Source: Archilochus colubris
Taxonomy: Eukaryota; Chordata; Aves; Apodiformes; Trochilidae
Assembly (NCBI GenBank): GCA_023079485.1
Contig: CM041092.1
Coordinates: 5,828,627-5,892,626 of the forward strand
Direction of reading: 5' to 3'
DNA: 64,000 nucleotides
The notes under the pieces are model-generated. The model saw only the letters and a list, made by a program, of their open reading frames with translations, was not told the DNA's origin and did no database searches. The translations under genes and the position numbers were made by a program. Shown piece by piece: positions 26,973-39,523 of the stretch; the stretch's first letter is position 1, and each line of letters starts with the position of its first letter.

Positions 26973-28799
26973 TGGTGATAAAGACCCAACAGCCACCAGA
27001 GTGGGCAGATATCTTGCACTTCAGTTGTTGCATAAGTAAGAACTGGAATGTCATTATACCCTTTGAATATTAGTATTTCAAGGTGTTTTTAGTGTATAAG
27101 GAAGTTAATTAAAAATAAATACGTTATATGTTTTCATTGTGGGTAAGTACCTTCATTGCCTCAAAGTGCCAACAAAAACTTGAGCATGAAGTGTGTTATC
27201 TCAAAGCCTTTGGCCATCATGCCTGAAGCTCTTCAAAGTACTCTTCAAAATATCTTCAAAGAACAAAGACCAGATTCGTGACTGAAAACATCTGTTTGGT
27301 CCTGCGAGTTTGAAGATACCAGAAAGCCACAGCAGCATCTCCTCAAAATGAAGAGATTCAAAGGAAGCCATGATATAATAAACATAGAATAGCCTCAGGC
27401 TATCCGAGGTTCTCTGAGCCATATCTCCCTGATGATAATTCTGTGGTCACTTCTGAATGAGGTCAGTTTATTTTGAGAGACAAGGAACAATACCTGGCAA
27501 GTAAGAAGCAAAGATGAGTTGGCATAATAGTTCAGTTCAGTCTAGTTCAGTTCATAAAAGTCCCTTTAAAGTACTTCTGATTTGCAGCTTTGATTTTCTT
27601 TTGCTCTAGAAATCCCTTCCAATTTTTCAGCCAGTTCTCTATGAAGGAGTCTATGAATTCCAGAGCACTGGGTTAGAAAATGATTTAGTTTTGATACTTT
27701 GACCAGTTTTTGCTGACAAAGTTTCATCAATCATTACTGAGATTTCTTTTCTACATCCAACTGGCAATGCATCTTCTCTGAAACCTCGTATGAATACATG
27801 TATGCAAGTGGATATTTTGCATCAAGAGGGAAAAAAAGCAAAACAAAAAGCTCAAAAAACCACCAGAAGAAACCACTCCACAATTTAAAAACCACCATAG
27901 GTTTGTCACCTATGCTGAAAACAGTTTCTGGGGACATGTTTTGATTAATACAAAGAACCCTCTAAGAGTGGATGCTTTCCAAAGTTTTATTTTTGGTCAT
28001 GAGAAAAGAACTTGTCTATCCAAATTTATACAGGAAGTAATAAACAGGAATAACCAGCAGTATGCAGGCCACAGAATTTAATCAGATCATTTTCATGTCA
28101 AGCCCAGTTACACTTGATAAAAATCGTGTGTTGCTAACAAATAAGTCAGATTTTATTACGAAGATTTTATGCAAGGAAAAGACCTTTCACATGTGTTAAC
28201 ACCTTGGAGTTACAGGCTAACTCAGAGCCTGGAAGAAATGGGGGAAGTTTTGTGTTGATATAATACTTTGTTAAAAAAGCTACATAGAAATCCAGGGAGA
28301 CTAAATCTTTGTATAAATAACTTCCACAGATGTGTCTGAAAAAGCAGAAAGCCTAAAGACAACCTGAGTTAATGACAAGACTTTTCCCTGGGCATCCTGT
28401 ACATGTATCAAGAGAAATCTGAGCTGCTGCCTGAATGCTACTGTAATACTTTTTAGGGTGGTTTAAATAAAGGTTTGCTCACTGTATTTTAAGAAATGCA
28501 GACCTATCCATCTACAAAAAGCCAGCTCTCTAGGAACCAGTGCTATGGTAAAGAATCTCTTCCTGAAATATGTAAGATGGCATTTCAAGATTAAATCTGA
28601 TGTCATTGAACAGATCCATGACACCCACAACATGGCAGGAAATACAATTACCAAGATGAAAATGCAACACCTGCATTGGATCACCTCTATATCCAGACCA
28701 AAAAGAACTTGCATGTTATTAAAAACAAGAAGTTAATCTCACCATAAACTGACATGATGATGAAAGCAATGATAAAAAAGTGAAGATAAAATTGGGGTT

Positions 28800-28888
28800 T
28801 CCTTTTTTCTTTTTTTCCCGTGCGTTGTTTTATTTTGGTTGGTTGTTTTTTGTTTGGTTGTTTGGTTGTTTTCTTTTTTTTTTTTTGT
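28800..28888. repeat. G/T-rich and T-rich low-complexity tract
   Basis: A plus-strand pyrimidine-rich start (poly-T broken by C) leads into GGTTGGTTG, TTTGGTTG and GTTTT units and then a long T run. It is another member of the keto-rich class of tracts in this window. Confidence 0.85.
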
Positions 28889-30557
28889 TCCTATTACTAG
28901 GAATACCTCCTGAAAAACTGAAATGAGTAGAAAGTGTCTGATGAGAACTGTGACCTGAGAAAGAGCAAGACTGCAGAATAAATAACAACAGTTCAGGGTA
29001 AAGGAACCAGGAAGCAGAGCAGGCAGACACTGTCTGAGAAAGCAGCTGTTGCAGTTCATTGCAGAGAAAACAGACTAAAGGCAGGAAACGAAGTGCTTGG
29101 CCCCAAAATACTGGAGCTGTGTGGCCAAAAGAAGGATCCTAGAGTTAGTTCCCCAAAAGAAATGAAAGTGGAAGCACATGTGAGCATATATAAAACTACC
29201 AAGAAGTAACATATGTTGTGTGACAAGATTGTCTCCAGCGTTCTCCATCTGCACACTTGTTATCCAGGAGGAGCTGACTGCTATTTTTGCCACTCTGTAA
29301 GACCAGTGACAGTGTGAGTCCTGGCTGCCTGGCAGAGATGCAAATTTTTTCTAGCAACTGGTACATGACTATGGGAAGAGAACTTCAGAATTGCAAGACC
29401 AATGGATGAGCTATCAAAAAAAAAATTCCACAGGAGATGTTGTACTGTTCCCTGATTCTTAGGAACTGGCACAGAAATGCCTCATCTTCCAAGAAAACAG
29501 TCCCTCAAAATAGCTGAGTAAATCTCAGGATGTTCCATTAGCTTGGTCCACAATAGCAATGCTTCACTTTTTATCCAAAATCAAGCCACATTATTTGATC
29601 TTTTCTATTTTTTCTTTTAAAGGGACTTGTGAATTGTTTCCTAATGAAAAAACAAAACTAAACAGTGAAGATGTAACATAGAATGTTTCTTCTGTTCCAA
29701 AATGGGATAACTTCTCTCCCTGTCTGCTGATTTTTAGACACACCTAAACAAAATTTGGTTTGAAATCACAAGTATCTTTGGTTCTGTTCAGTATTTTGGC
29801 AAATAAAAGCCATGTGCTACAATAATGAATAAATGTGCCTTGGTAGTGAGTAGCAGGCACAATTCACTGCTCTAAATAAGCAACTGATTCCACTTTCCAC
29901 ATTAGACACAAGACAAAACATGAGTTTACAAAGCTGTCTAGGAGAACTAAAGGTTGCAAGTCCTCTGTTTTTGAATGTTTATGAAAACAAAGCTCTCTGT
30001 GAATTACTCTGTTACTTTTACACCTCACAGTTTTGCAAATTTCAGTCTCTGTTTCAACAAAATCTCAGAAGTGACACAATTATAAAAGTAGACTGACAAA
30101 CATTAAAACTGACAGGATATAAAATGTTCTCAGTTCAGTAGGCTGGATATAAACTAAAAGCTAAGAAGGCAGCACATGTTTCTACACTTGAAAAACTTCC
30201 CCCAGAATCTTCTTTCAGGGACAGCTTGAAAAGACAAATTGTACTGGAGTTTTTCAATCTGCCACAGTAGAGGACAGCTTCTGAGCTGGAGAGAGATGCT
30301 TTCAAATGAATCATATATCATCTTATCTGAGAATTTATAAACCTTTCTAGTCCAGTTGGGTTTTTTTTTCTCTCTCTTCAAATACCAGAAATTCACCATC
30401 CAACTCCAAGCCATTACATAGTACTGAAACAACTATATAAATCCAAACCAAATGCTGGGATATCTTAGCTAAATTTTGCATATAATCTTTTATGATAGTT
30501 TTCTCTTCAAAATTAAAATATCAGTGTAGAGCAAAGTGAGGAAGTATCCATGTCCAA

Positions 30558-30759
30558 AGTGAAATGAGGCAACCAGGTGCCACTAATTGCCAGGGAGTGA
30601 GCATGAGCTTGTGTCAAGCCCACCTGTGCCTAATTAGGGTTGGCCCCCTAATCCTGCTCATGCGCAGTGGGGGCCCACCCTAATCAGGCACAGGTGGGCT
30701 TGACACAAGCTCATGCTCACTCCCTGGCAATTAGTGGCACCTGGTTGCCTCATTTCACT
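30558..30759. mobile_element. Foldback element / long inverted repeat (91-bp arms)
   Basis: The left arm at 30,558-30,648 is the reverse complement of 30,669-30,759 with only two mismatched pairs (30,632/30,685 and 30,641/30,676), around a 20-nt spacer. The ends read AGTGAAATGAGG and CCTCATTTCACT. A 6-bp direct repeat, CATGTC, flanks it at 30,549-30,554 and 30,763-30,768 (CATGTCYAA if one mismatch is allowed). This is consistent with target-site duplication on a short nonautonomous foldback/MITE-like element, although the repeat does not abut both arms exactly. No transposase is encoded. The near-perfect arms could equally give an RNA hairpin if transcribed. I do not recognise the family. Confidence 0.85.
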
Positions 30760-31402
30760 ACACATGTCTAAAGGCAACTCCAGGCTGAAGATGATACCCC
30801 AAGCTGTATGAAGCTGGAATCAAGCACTTAAAAAAAGTAAATCTTACAGTGCAGAGGAGAGGTTATTGTGTCTCTCACAAGGGAGATCCTGTATAAGAAG
30901 CTACACAAGGCTAATTCAATACTCTACCTACCTCTGATTTCAGATATCTGGATTTAACCTGGGAATTTTTCCTGTTTATGAGAAATCTGCATCAGTTCAC
31001 AGGAGATGAATCTCATCATGCTCTGACACAAAGTCCATAAAATTGAAAAAGCACACATCAGTGTTTTCTGATGGAATGATTCAGTATAAACATTACTGGT
31101 GGCTGCCTATTCAGTACTCATCTGGAAAGAATCTCAGTGTCATCCCTTCCTTTACCACAGTAAATGTCTCATCCTATATGGTTCTCTTTCCCTTTCATTT
31201 TTGGCCTGTCCCTGAATAGTTTTGCTTTTTTTTTTTAATCTGATTCTCTTAGATGGTATCTTAGACCATCTAGGTGGCTGGTACTTTGTCTGCTCCCAGT
31301 TGTTGGGGTGTTTGTGCTGCCCTGTTCTCAGTCTTATTCTTAATGGACATTCTATGCTTGGTTTTTTTTCAGTCCTCAGTATAAGACTGAAAGTATATTC
31401 TT
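30760..31402. other. Intergenic stretch, no gene seen
   Basis: This is unique-looking sequence between the foldback and a CR1 insertion. It has a T9 run near 31,228-31,236 and a small AGATGGT/ACCATCT inverted pair near 31,251-31,271. Nothing else was recognised. Confidence 0.55.
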
Positions 31403-31816
31403 GAGCACAGACCCTATGAGGAGAGGCTGAGGGAGCTGGGGGTGTTCAGCCTAAAGAAGAGGCGGCTCAGGGGAGACCTCATCACTCTCTACAACTCCCT
31501 GAAAGGAGGTTGGAGCCAGGTGGGGGTCGGTCTCTTTTACCAAACGACTTTCAACAAGACAAGAGGGCATGATCTTAAGTTGTGCCAGGGGAAGTTTAGG
31601 TTAGATATTAGAAAGAATTTCTTTATGGAGAGGGTGATCAGACATTGGAATGGGCTGCCCAGGGAAGTAGTGGATTCTCCATCTCTGGAGATATTTAAAA
31701 AGAGACTGGATGTGGCACTCAGTGCCATGGTCTAGCAACCGCAACGGTGGTTCAAGGGTTGGACTTGATGATCTCTGAGGTCCCTTCCAACCCAGCCAAT
31801 TCTATGATTCTATGAT
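31403..31816 (+). mobile_element. CR1 LINE, 5'-truncated 3' end
   Basis: Plus-strand copy starting inside the end of ORF2 (GAGCACAGACCCTATGAGG). It carries the [16 protein letters not shown] and [16 protein letters not shown] motifs, and ends with a well-preserved TTCTATGATTCTATGAT octamer tail at 31,816. The 3' variant GGTCTAGCAACCGCAACGG links it to the copies at 39,524 and 47,658. The reading frame is largely open, so it is relatively young, but it holds only the last fraction of ORF2. Confidence 0.97.
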
Positions 31817-32521
31817 AAGACGAGTCCTCAAAACCCTGTACTTCAATAGGATCCTGTTCAAAGTGAATCAAGAAGATTCACATGCTTTATATTGGTGACA
31901 GGCAAATAAAGAGTCAGTAAATTGCTAGGGACATTCTCTGTATTTAAAGTTTTAGTTAGAAAGACTAACTCATCTGCCACCTTGTCTCTGACAGACCTAC
32001 ACATTTCTTTTAATAATGTACTTTTGCCAACTTCACACCAGATAACAAGCAGAGCTTGCTGACCCCTTAACATCCTGTTAGGTTGAGGAACCCCACATGG
32101 AGCTTCTGTTACTCTATGGTGGTGTGAGGTGAGTTAAGTTATACAGAAAAGCTGCATGAAAGGAGCTAAGACATTAAATAACAGGTTTCTGCCCAGAGTA
32201 GGATTTTTATGCCTGAATTATAAACCCCTTGTAATGGAAACTCTAAGGGAAATTCAGACTATTAATTGTAGCAGTGCCAATATATTAAGATGACAAAGAT
32301 TTTCTAAAGGTATATACTAAGCAATTTCTGTTCCTTTTACTTACTTCATTAGAACTGAATTCTTCATAGGTGCATTTTCAATAAATCTATGTGTGGATTT
32401 AGGAGCTCCTGTAGTGGAGTCAGTCACTGCCCAGGCTCAGGAAGCACTGCAGTCCTAATGCCACCAGGGTCATACTGCTGCTACATGTTCCTCTGGGCCT
32501 TTGGCTTTCTATAATCTTCAT

Positions 32522-32704
32522 CTAACCTGTGGTATATCCATGCTGACTGTTCTCACCCTCGAGGAAATGAAGTGAGATTAAGGCTTCTAAGGGTATAAAG
32601 TTTTGAAAATTAATTTCATATTCCTGAAGCCTCTTGGCTGTTTCAGCAAATGGTACAAGTCGGCTGATTGTGGTCTTTTTATCCCATTGACAAAACTGTT
32701 CCAA
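32522..32704 (-). pseudogene. Weak coding-like segment, unidentified
   Basis: The minus-strand frame contains FCQWDKKTTISRLVPFAETA followed by KRLQEYEINFQNFIPLEALIS. It looks more protein-like than most chance frames here. It sits between an acceptor-like CCTTGGAACAG and a GAGG|GTGAGA donor-like sequence at about 32,560. I could not assign a family, and the continuation upstream would need a change of frame. It may be an isolated exon, a decayed retrocopy or chance. No flanking exon was found. Confidence 0.2.
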
Positions 32705-35700
32705 GGAAATGTTAAAACTTCTCCTTTGGGAAAGGCAAATTCATTTGTTCCTGGCCTACAAAGGCTTCCCTGAAGTTCCACCTGAAGTTTCAAACCCAGA
32801 GATAATCAATCCAATGTTGTTTGTGGTATGGTGACTGTCACCCAGTGAGGGAAGAAAGCTGATTTCAGTGCCTTCTCTGCCTGGCTGAGATCAAACATTT
32901 GAGTCTCAGTTGAGACTCTGAGTGTTGTAACACTCACTTAGTATCATTCACATTTTTTTTATTATTTACTTAAGCTAGAGCAGGTTTTTAAAAAGAGGGG
33001 AATTAATTTAATTTTAAAAAATAATTTAATTTTTAAAACTTTTCTGAGAAGAAACTCCTTTACCCAGTCTTATTCTGCAGGAATAGATGGAATGACAGTC
33101 ACAGAACACAAGCACAAATATGTAAGCCAGAAATCAAGGCAAAACCACAGAAGACTTAAGCTACAGTGAGAGTCCAAAACATATTTTCAAAGGACATATT
33201 GCAGATTTCTTGACTGAATTAAGAACTGTGTCTATGGAAGTGATTCTTATAATTGGAGGAAGAATTTTTTTCCCTGAAAAATCACCTGGATTGGGTCCTT
33301 TCCACTTGTACATGAGATAATAAGGTTGGTTTATTCCTTTGCTGGTGCATTCATGCTCTGCCAAGCCTCTGCATCTACTACTGGAAACAGAAATTTTTAT
33401 TACATGACTAGAAGTGCTTGCCACTGTATATCTGGCTGCTCAGGTGTGTTTGGGGAACAGGCATCTCTGCCTGAAGAAACAGTAAACAAGATCAACATTG
33501 CTGGTTTTTTTTTTTTTCATTGAATATTCATTTTCTCTTGGGAAGTATTTCCACAGATGTCCTGTAAAGGAATGAAGTGCTTGGAAAGCCTAGAGGGACA
33601 AAAAAATATTTCCTCTTACTAAGCATCCCTAAATTGTTAAACATCATTTTGAGAATACAGAAAAATATCAGCTACTTCATTTGACTTGTTGCATGAAGTT
33701 TTGGTTTTCTCCCAACCACTTCCTCAGCTTCTCTGAAAAAGCTATTTTGATTCAGAGGCCAGCTGCAGAAAATGATGGAATTCCATCAGTGGAATAAAAA
33801 GAAATATCAACTTTCTAACACATGAAATTATGCTGTCTCTAGATGAAGAAAACTACCTTTCATCTTCATCAGTGTTTAATTGTATATTGTTATTAAGGTG
33901 AATCCAGAACAGTGCTTTTTTCTTTTTGCCCAGGAGCATTTACAGCTTCTCACTCTTTCTAACTGCTGTTTCCCTATCACATCTTGTCAGACATAGCACT
34001 TTGAGCTTCATGTGTTTTTCCTCAAAAGGTCAAAGACCAAAAATTTATAGCTACCAGTCTTCCAGACTCAGTGCATCTATTCCAATAAATTCAAGGTGAG
34101 GGTCTGGCCTGTAAGAGGCAGTGGTGTCCATCAGTGCAAGAACACTTTTAAGAGGCATTTATACCCTCAGATATTCTCCCTCTGCTTTGTTTCTTGCTCA
34201 TTTTTTCTGCACTGAAATCATGGAGCTTTTTTTCCTAACTGCTTTACATTACAGTTCTCTCCTAGAAAAATACCTGTAATTTAAAGGTTAATAGGAGGCT
34301 GATGTCACTGTCATTAGAGCAGAGGAAAAACATTTCTGTAATTACTGTTAATGCCTTCTTGCTGTTCAACCAATAAGCTCTGGTCCTCAGTCTGGGTAGA
34401 AGGTGGGTGTAGAGATCTGTGTGAGGGAGAACGTGTGACAGGGTGATCAGACTGGTGCAGAAATGATGCCTGAGTCACATAGGAGCATGTTGGAAATTGG
34501 TGGGTAGGCAATCCACCTGGGAAAAATAGAAGGCAAAGTGTCAAGGATGAGCATGTCATTAAAACCCAGTTTAAGGAATTGTCTGGCCTGAAAAAAATTT
34601 AAGACGTGCCATTAATAAAAATCCATGTTTTGATTTTCACTGCACCGAGTTACAAATAAATCCATTTATTTAGGAGTTTTCCAAAAACTCTGCAGAGTGG
34701 TAAATACACAGAAACTTGTGATAATGACCCCTGGGACAGGGCTGGGGGTTGGTTGCATCCAGATCTTTATTCCTAAAGCTGTTGGTTGGTCAGGTGCACC
34801 AGCAGCTTCCCACAGAGAGAGTTGGTGCTTCGAAGCTCCCAGGGAAGTCTCCCTTCTGCCTCCCTTGGGAAGTGGTGTTTGGGAGCTCAGGGGATCAGCT
34901 GGGAGCAGAGAACCTGAGCTCAGGAGGTCTTCAGTGCTGCTGCTTGGCCTAAACACTTTATTTCACATAATTCTGCCCGTGTGGAAACTTGTAATGGCTG
35001 CCTTCATCTTCTAAGTTTGTTTCCTCTATTTTTATAATTTTTTAAATCTTTTTTTTTTTTCAGGTTCACTGGCTTAGGCCTCTGCTCCTTGCATGGCTTC
35101 CTTGGCTCTGTCTGTTATATTTGTACTTCTCTTATTCATGTACCAGCAAAATTGTCACAAGGCAGTATAAACTTGCAGTGTACAAAAGTGCTTTTTGTCT
35201 ATTTTTTTCAATGTAGATGGAAATTATAGTTATTCAAACTGAAACATTCAAATTCAATATAGAAAGACCACAAAAAGGGAATAATTTCTGCCTTGTAAGA
35301 GGCTGTTTTAAGAAATGCCAAGAAATTTCTTTCCATACTTCCAAATGATTGTTTATATGCACCCATTTGAAATCACCCACTTCTAGGTGACTGATCCCTA
35401 TTATTTCCTTCAGCATTCAATCTATTTTTTCCTTCACACAAAAACATTTTAATTCTTATATGTATATATGCATCCAATGGACAGCAGCTCAGAATTGGTG
35501 GGTTTTTTCCTAGCAAAACTCTTTGTTTTCACACACCTAAGACTTTGAGAAAAAAACCTACCTACAAGTAAGTCATCCTAAGGGTTTTGCTAACTTTACT
35601 GGAATTACCTTTGCACAATTCCTAATGAAATTCTACACCCTGATGGATACAGCAATCATCAGCCTAGCACTGGAGCAGTGAGAGGGCAAAGTGCAGTCCT

Positions 35701-36270
35701 GTGAAGAGGTACTAACTTCCTTCTTTAAAGCAATGGCACGCTGCTAGCATGGCACTGAGCTTGGGCTAATTAGCTCTGTCCCCCAGAGCTGGCTCATTCA
35801 GTACTAATTCTAAGAAGCTCATCAGCCAAGAGTAGAAAAGAAGAAAAAAACTTTGCTCTTGCTATTTTTGCTAGCAGGAATTCACCCTCTTCCCTTTGGT
35901 AGACCTACTGCTACTCAACTCGTAGCTTGCACATGTCACAGATGTGGATTTTTTTAAAAAAAGTTTGCAAAAAAATAGCTGTGAGTTTCAGTTCAGAGCT
36001 GGCATCCCCTGGAGGAGCTTGGAAGGAGGGAAGCAGCAAGTGCAGGTGAAGGTCAGAAGCAGTGGAAAGAAGTTGGATGATGTGATAATAGACAGGAGGA
36101 GAAAACAGTAGAAGTTTCATTGCAAAGGGAACAAGCTTGCTAGATTAGGAAGAAGATAAATAGGCCTTTGAAACTTCAAATCTTCTGCTTTCTAGTTTAA
36201 CATATGAAAGTGAATTATATCTGAATGCTTGTGGGGATCTAAAACTGAAGAGCCAAGGCTCTTTTCTGAC

Positions 36271-36294
36271 TTTTTTTTTTTTTTTTTTTTTTTT
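36271..36294. repeat. Poly-T run (24 nt)
   Basis: A pure T24 run. Read on the minus strand it is a poly-A, but no retrocopied gene or SINE body was recognised beside it. Confidence 0.95.
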
Positions 36295-36422
36295 AAAGTG
36301 TTCCAGTAGCTCATTTTTCACTTTGAAACACAAGTGCCAAAATTCTCCTAATGTGATCTGCAGACTTTAGGGGTGTGTCCTCCAGAGATGTTTATTACAC
36401 CAGCAAATATTCCTTCCTTGTA

Positions 36423-36440
36423 TGATCACTGCAGTGATCA
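36423..36440. repeat. Perfect 18-bp palindrome
   Basis: TGATCACTGCAGTGATCA is its own reverse complement. It may be a chance palindrome or a symmetric protein-binding site; there is no nearby gene to relate it to. Confidence 0.9.
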
Positions 36441-36671
36441 GGACTCTTGTACAGACTCAGAAGGTTGTACCAAAGCTGCTCCCAAGTGGTTTTAATGATT
36501 TGAAATTGCAAATAAGTTATAGATTACTTCTACTAAACCAAATGTAATACAGAAACTGCATCCTTGAGTATGCATTTCTGTACTACTTCCAAGTAGACTT
36601 AACTATGTGATTATTGCTGGTGTATGTCTGTAGTCTGCATTAAATTGTAATTGTGATTAAAAATCTAAGAG

Positions 36672-36696
36672 ACCTGAGATCTTGATGATCTCAGGT
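36672..36696. repeat. 10-bp inverted repeat with 5-nt loop
   Basis: ACCTGAGATC and GATCTCAGGT are separated by TTGAT. It is a short hairpin-forming sequence about 230 bp from the 18-bp palindrome. Confidence 0.85.
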
Positions 36697-38360
36697 TTAG
36701 TACAGGCCTTCTTCATACAGGCCAAAGAGATTAGAAGAAGTTTATTATCTCTAGTTCTTTTAAATCTGTTTTGACTAAGTGTGATATGAGTATGGAAAGA
36801 GGTTTGACATTTCAAACAAAAACGGAAATTGCAAGAGTTATATCTTGTATTGATCCAAGAGTTCCTGACAATTCAGGTAATGAATGCAAAGGAGAATGAG
36901 AGATACCCCTTTTATTTGGGAAAAAACCTCAGAAACCAGGAATAGTGCCCTTCAGTTAACTGTAAATGCTGCAAATAATAATCACTGTAATAGAGTGGAA
37001 AGATCACTGCTCAAAGGGTGTCTCATGCCCTCACTTTTAGGTTCAGTTTGCAACTCCAGCTTTTGTAGCTCTCACTCCTGTTTAGCCTACATCAAGCTAC
37101 ATTGAAACTAATCATAAGCATGCAGCAGGCTAAATCTGCTTGGCCAGAAGTGACTGTTCACTCCCTCTTCTCAGAGGACTGGACACCAGGGGAGCATTTC
37201 CAGAGGACCTGTTACTTGCTCAGGCTCATGGAAATGATTTGAAGTCTTCAGGTGAACCATACTTGGATGTGGAGGATGCTTATTTAAATTGTAGATGGAC
37301 CATGAGGGAAAGGTTCTGATCTCTGTGAATGCATCTCTCTACAAATAAGAGTGGTACAAGCAGACTGACCAATACCAGCAGTTAGCAAGAGATTAAATTG
37401 CCAGCCTTTTGCAGGAGAACCCATGCACACTTCTGAGCCATAGTTTGCCAGTGAGTTGGAAGCTATGATACTGACCTCTAACAGCTCTTATGCCTTCTTG
37501 TTTCTTTAACATGTATTTCTCCTTCTCTCTTTATTTCTGTTGTTCTTTGCTACTTGTCACTCTGACTCCCTTAGACCCAGATTTGTGAAGTGACACTGTG
37601 TAGCTGATAGTTCTTTGCCAACACATCCTCTTCTCTTTATGAGATGTTTTGGTTTAATTTGGTACAGGATGAGAAACAGTGGCTGATGTACAAAACCCAT
37701 ATTGACTGATAGAAATTTCTGAAAGGAAAATCTGCTGTGGACTCAATGCAGATGTTGATGGAAAACACCATTTCACTTTTCCAGACCTGCAGGTAATGAC
37801 ATGGAATTCTCAAGGACATTTAAAACAAGATAATTCTGTGAGAGGAATTCCATGAGTTAAATCACCAAATACTTTAAAACCAAAAAAGTGTTGCATGTTG
37901 TTCTTTCTCTGAACCAGCGAATTACATTTTTACTTCATTTTGAAATGCTCACACTATAAGATTATTTCAGAATGTTCAGTTTTTTATCCAGCAGTATAAG
38001 AGCTAATTTGCCCACACAGTCTTTGCAGTTTCATGGTAAGAAGATTTATAAAACAATTGTTTTGTAACTGCAAATAAAGTGAAAAAAGATTTTTTAACTT
38101 TGAGAATATTATCAGTGGATACTGGGCATCAGCTTTACAGATAGCTATATAATCATGTCAAGAATCTACACTAATTTTCAGAGGTCCAAGTACTAGCATA
38201 AAGAAGGAAAATGAGATGGAATGCACTCAGTTTCTGTAATACCTATTTTCATAAGATTGCTATCAACAGCTCTGGTATTGTAATGAGGAGAATTGTCAAA
38301 ATAGGAAAAAAAATTCGTATATTTTATTGTAATCAGAAAAATATCTTCATGCCTTTGCCT

Positions 38361-38671
38361 ACAAGAAAGCTGGGGAAGGGCTTTTTGCATCGGTGTGTAG
38401 TGATGGGACAAGGGGAAATGGTGTACAATCAGAAGAGGGGAGATTGAGGTTGGACAGTAGGAAGAAATTCTTTAGTTTGAGGGTGGTGGGACCCTGGCAC
38501 AAGTTGCCCAAGGAAGCTGTGGCTGCCACATCCCCGGCAGTGTCCAAGGCCAGGTTGGATGGGGCTTGGAGCAACCTGGGCTGGTGGGAGGTGTCCCTGC
38601 CCATGCAGGGGGGTTAGAACAGGATGAGCTTTAAGGTCCCTTCCAACCCAATCCAGTCTGTGATTCTAGGA
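38361..38671 (+). mobile_element. CR1 LINE 3' end (older subfamily)
   Basis: Plus-strand copy beginning ACAAGAAAGCTGGGGAAGGG and passing through the GTAGTGATGGGACAAGGGG block, TTGGATGGGGCTTGGAGC and CCTGCCCATGCAGG. It ends TTTAAGGTCCCTTCCAACCC and a degraded octamer (TGTGATTCTAGGA). It belongs to the same subfamily as 23,553-23,812. It lies wholly in the 3' end region, with no functional ORF. Confidence 0.93.
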
Positions 38672-39523
38672 TTTACACGTTTTTCCCTACACATTTGTTA
38701 AGTGCAACAGCCAATGCAGCTGAAATTATTTTCTCCTTTACTTTTTCTCATATGTCTAAGCACCTAAGGAAAAATGTGGTTTTGTTTGTTTCTGTCTTAG
38801 CACAATAGTTAGTTACAGTATTTTTCCGACCAGAAACTCCCAAAGCTCTTAATAATTTATTCAAAATAATGAACAGGCTCATAGTACAAAGGAGAGGAAA
38901 ATTCATCAAAAAACATGGGATGAAAACTTGTTAATAATGTTTCTGCTATTAAGTGATGCCTTCCATGCCTTGCACTATTTCTCTTGCCAAACGGCTGCTC
39001 TGTTTGCATGTTCTGGCTTTTGCCTTTTGACATAGAAAATACTGCTCTGGTAGTATTATTAGTGCAACCAGATGGTTTAATTGTAGGAAGCTACAAGTAT
39101 CTTTCTTGAAATTGGATAAATATCTTCCCCTGACCGAAAGTTTAGCTTGTGACCATTTATAACCTTCCTATTTTCAGCTGGAATCCTTGCTTTTTACATG
39201 GGCAATTCTGCCCTCTGTTACTATTTCGCTGTAACTGAGAATTGGTTATTGGGTGTGTAATCATGGATCAATATTTGTCAGGAGTACATTCACTTCTTTC
39301 ACATTCTTTACTGAAAATATTGTGTATGTTCACTGGTTCTGGAGATTCTTTGACTTGCCTTACCTGAGTAACAGTGATCCATGGACCACACCTTGCAAAC
39401 CACTACCCAAGACCATCAAACTACATGAAATCCAAACAATAGTAGGAATTCCTGTTACAGCTGCATTGTGTTCAGTACTCTAGTGCCATGCTGTTCCCTG
39501 CTCCCAGCTTAAGAAAGTTTTTT
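38672..39523. other. Intergenic stretch, no gene seen
   Basis: Unique-looking A/T-rich sequence between two CR1 copies of different subfamilies. Nothing was recognised. Confidence 0.55.

Larger units (their letters stand above)
23813..30557. other. Intergenic stretch, no gene seen
   Basis: This is A/T-rich DNA with a strongly AT-rich patch at about 24,280-24,375. A small AGTTC-type microsatellite lies near 27,531-27,555, a 40-bp tandem duplication at 26,893-26,972 and a G/T plus pyrimidine tract at about 28,800-28,890. Frames such as 28,545-28,736 and 27,422-27,201 do not resemble known proteins. Confidence 0.6.
31817..38360. other. Intergenic stretch, no gene seen
   Basis: This stretch contains an AT-rich patch at about 33,000-33,045, a T12-type run near 33,505-33,518 and another at 35,049-35,061. 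A T24 run lies at 36,271-36,294, palindromes at 36,423-36,440 and 36,672-36,696, and a weak coding-like segment at 32,522-32,704 (listed separately). Frames at 34,666-35,014 overlap on both strands and look like chance. Confidence 0.55.
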
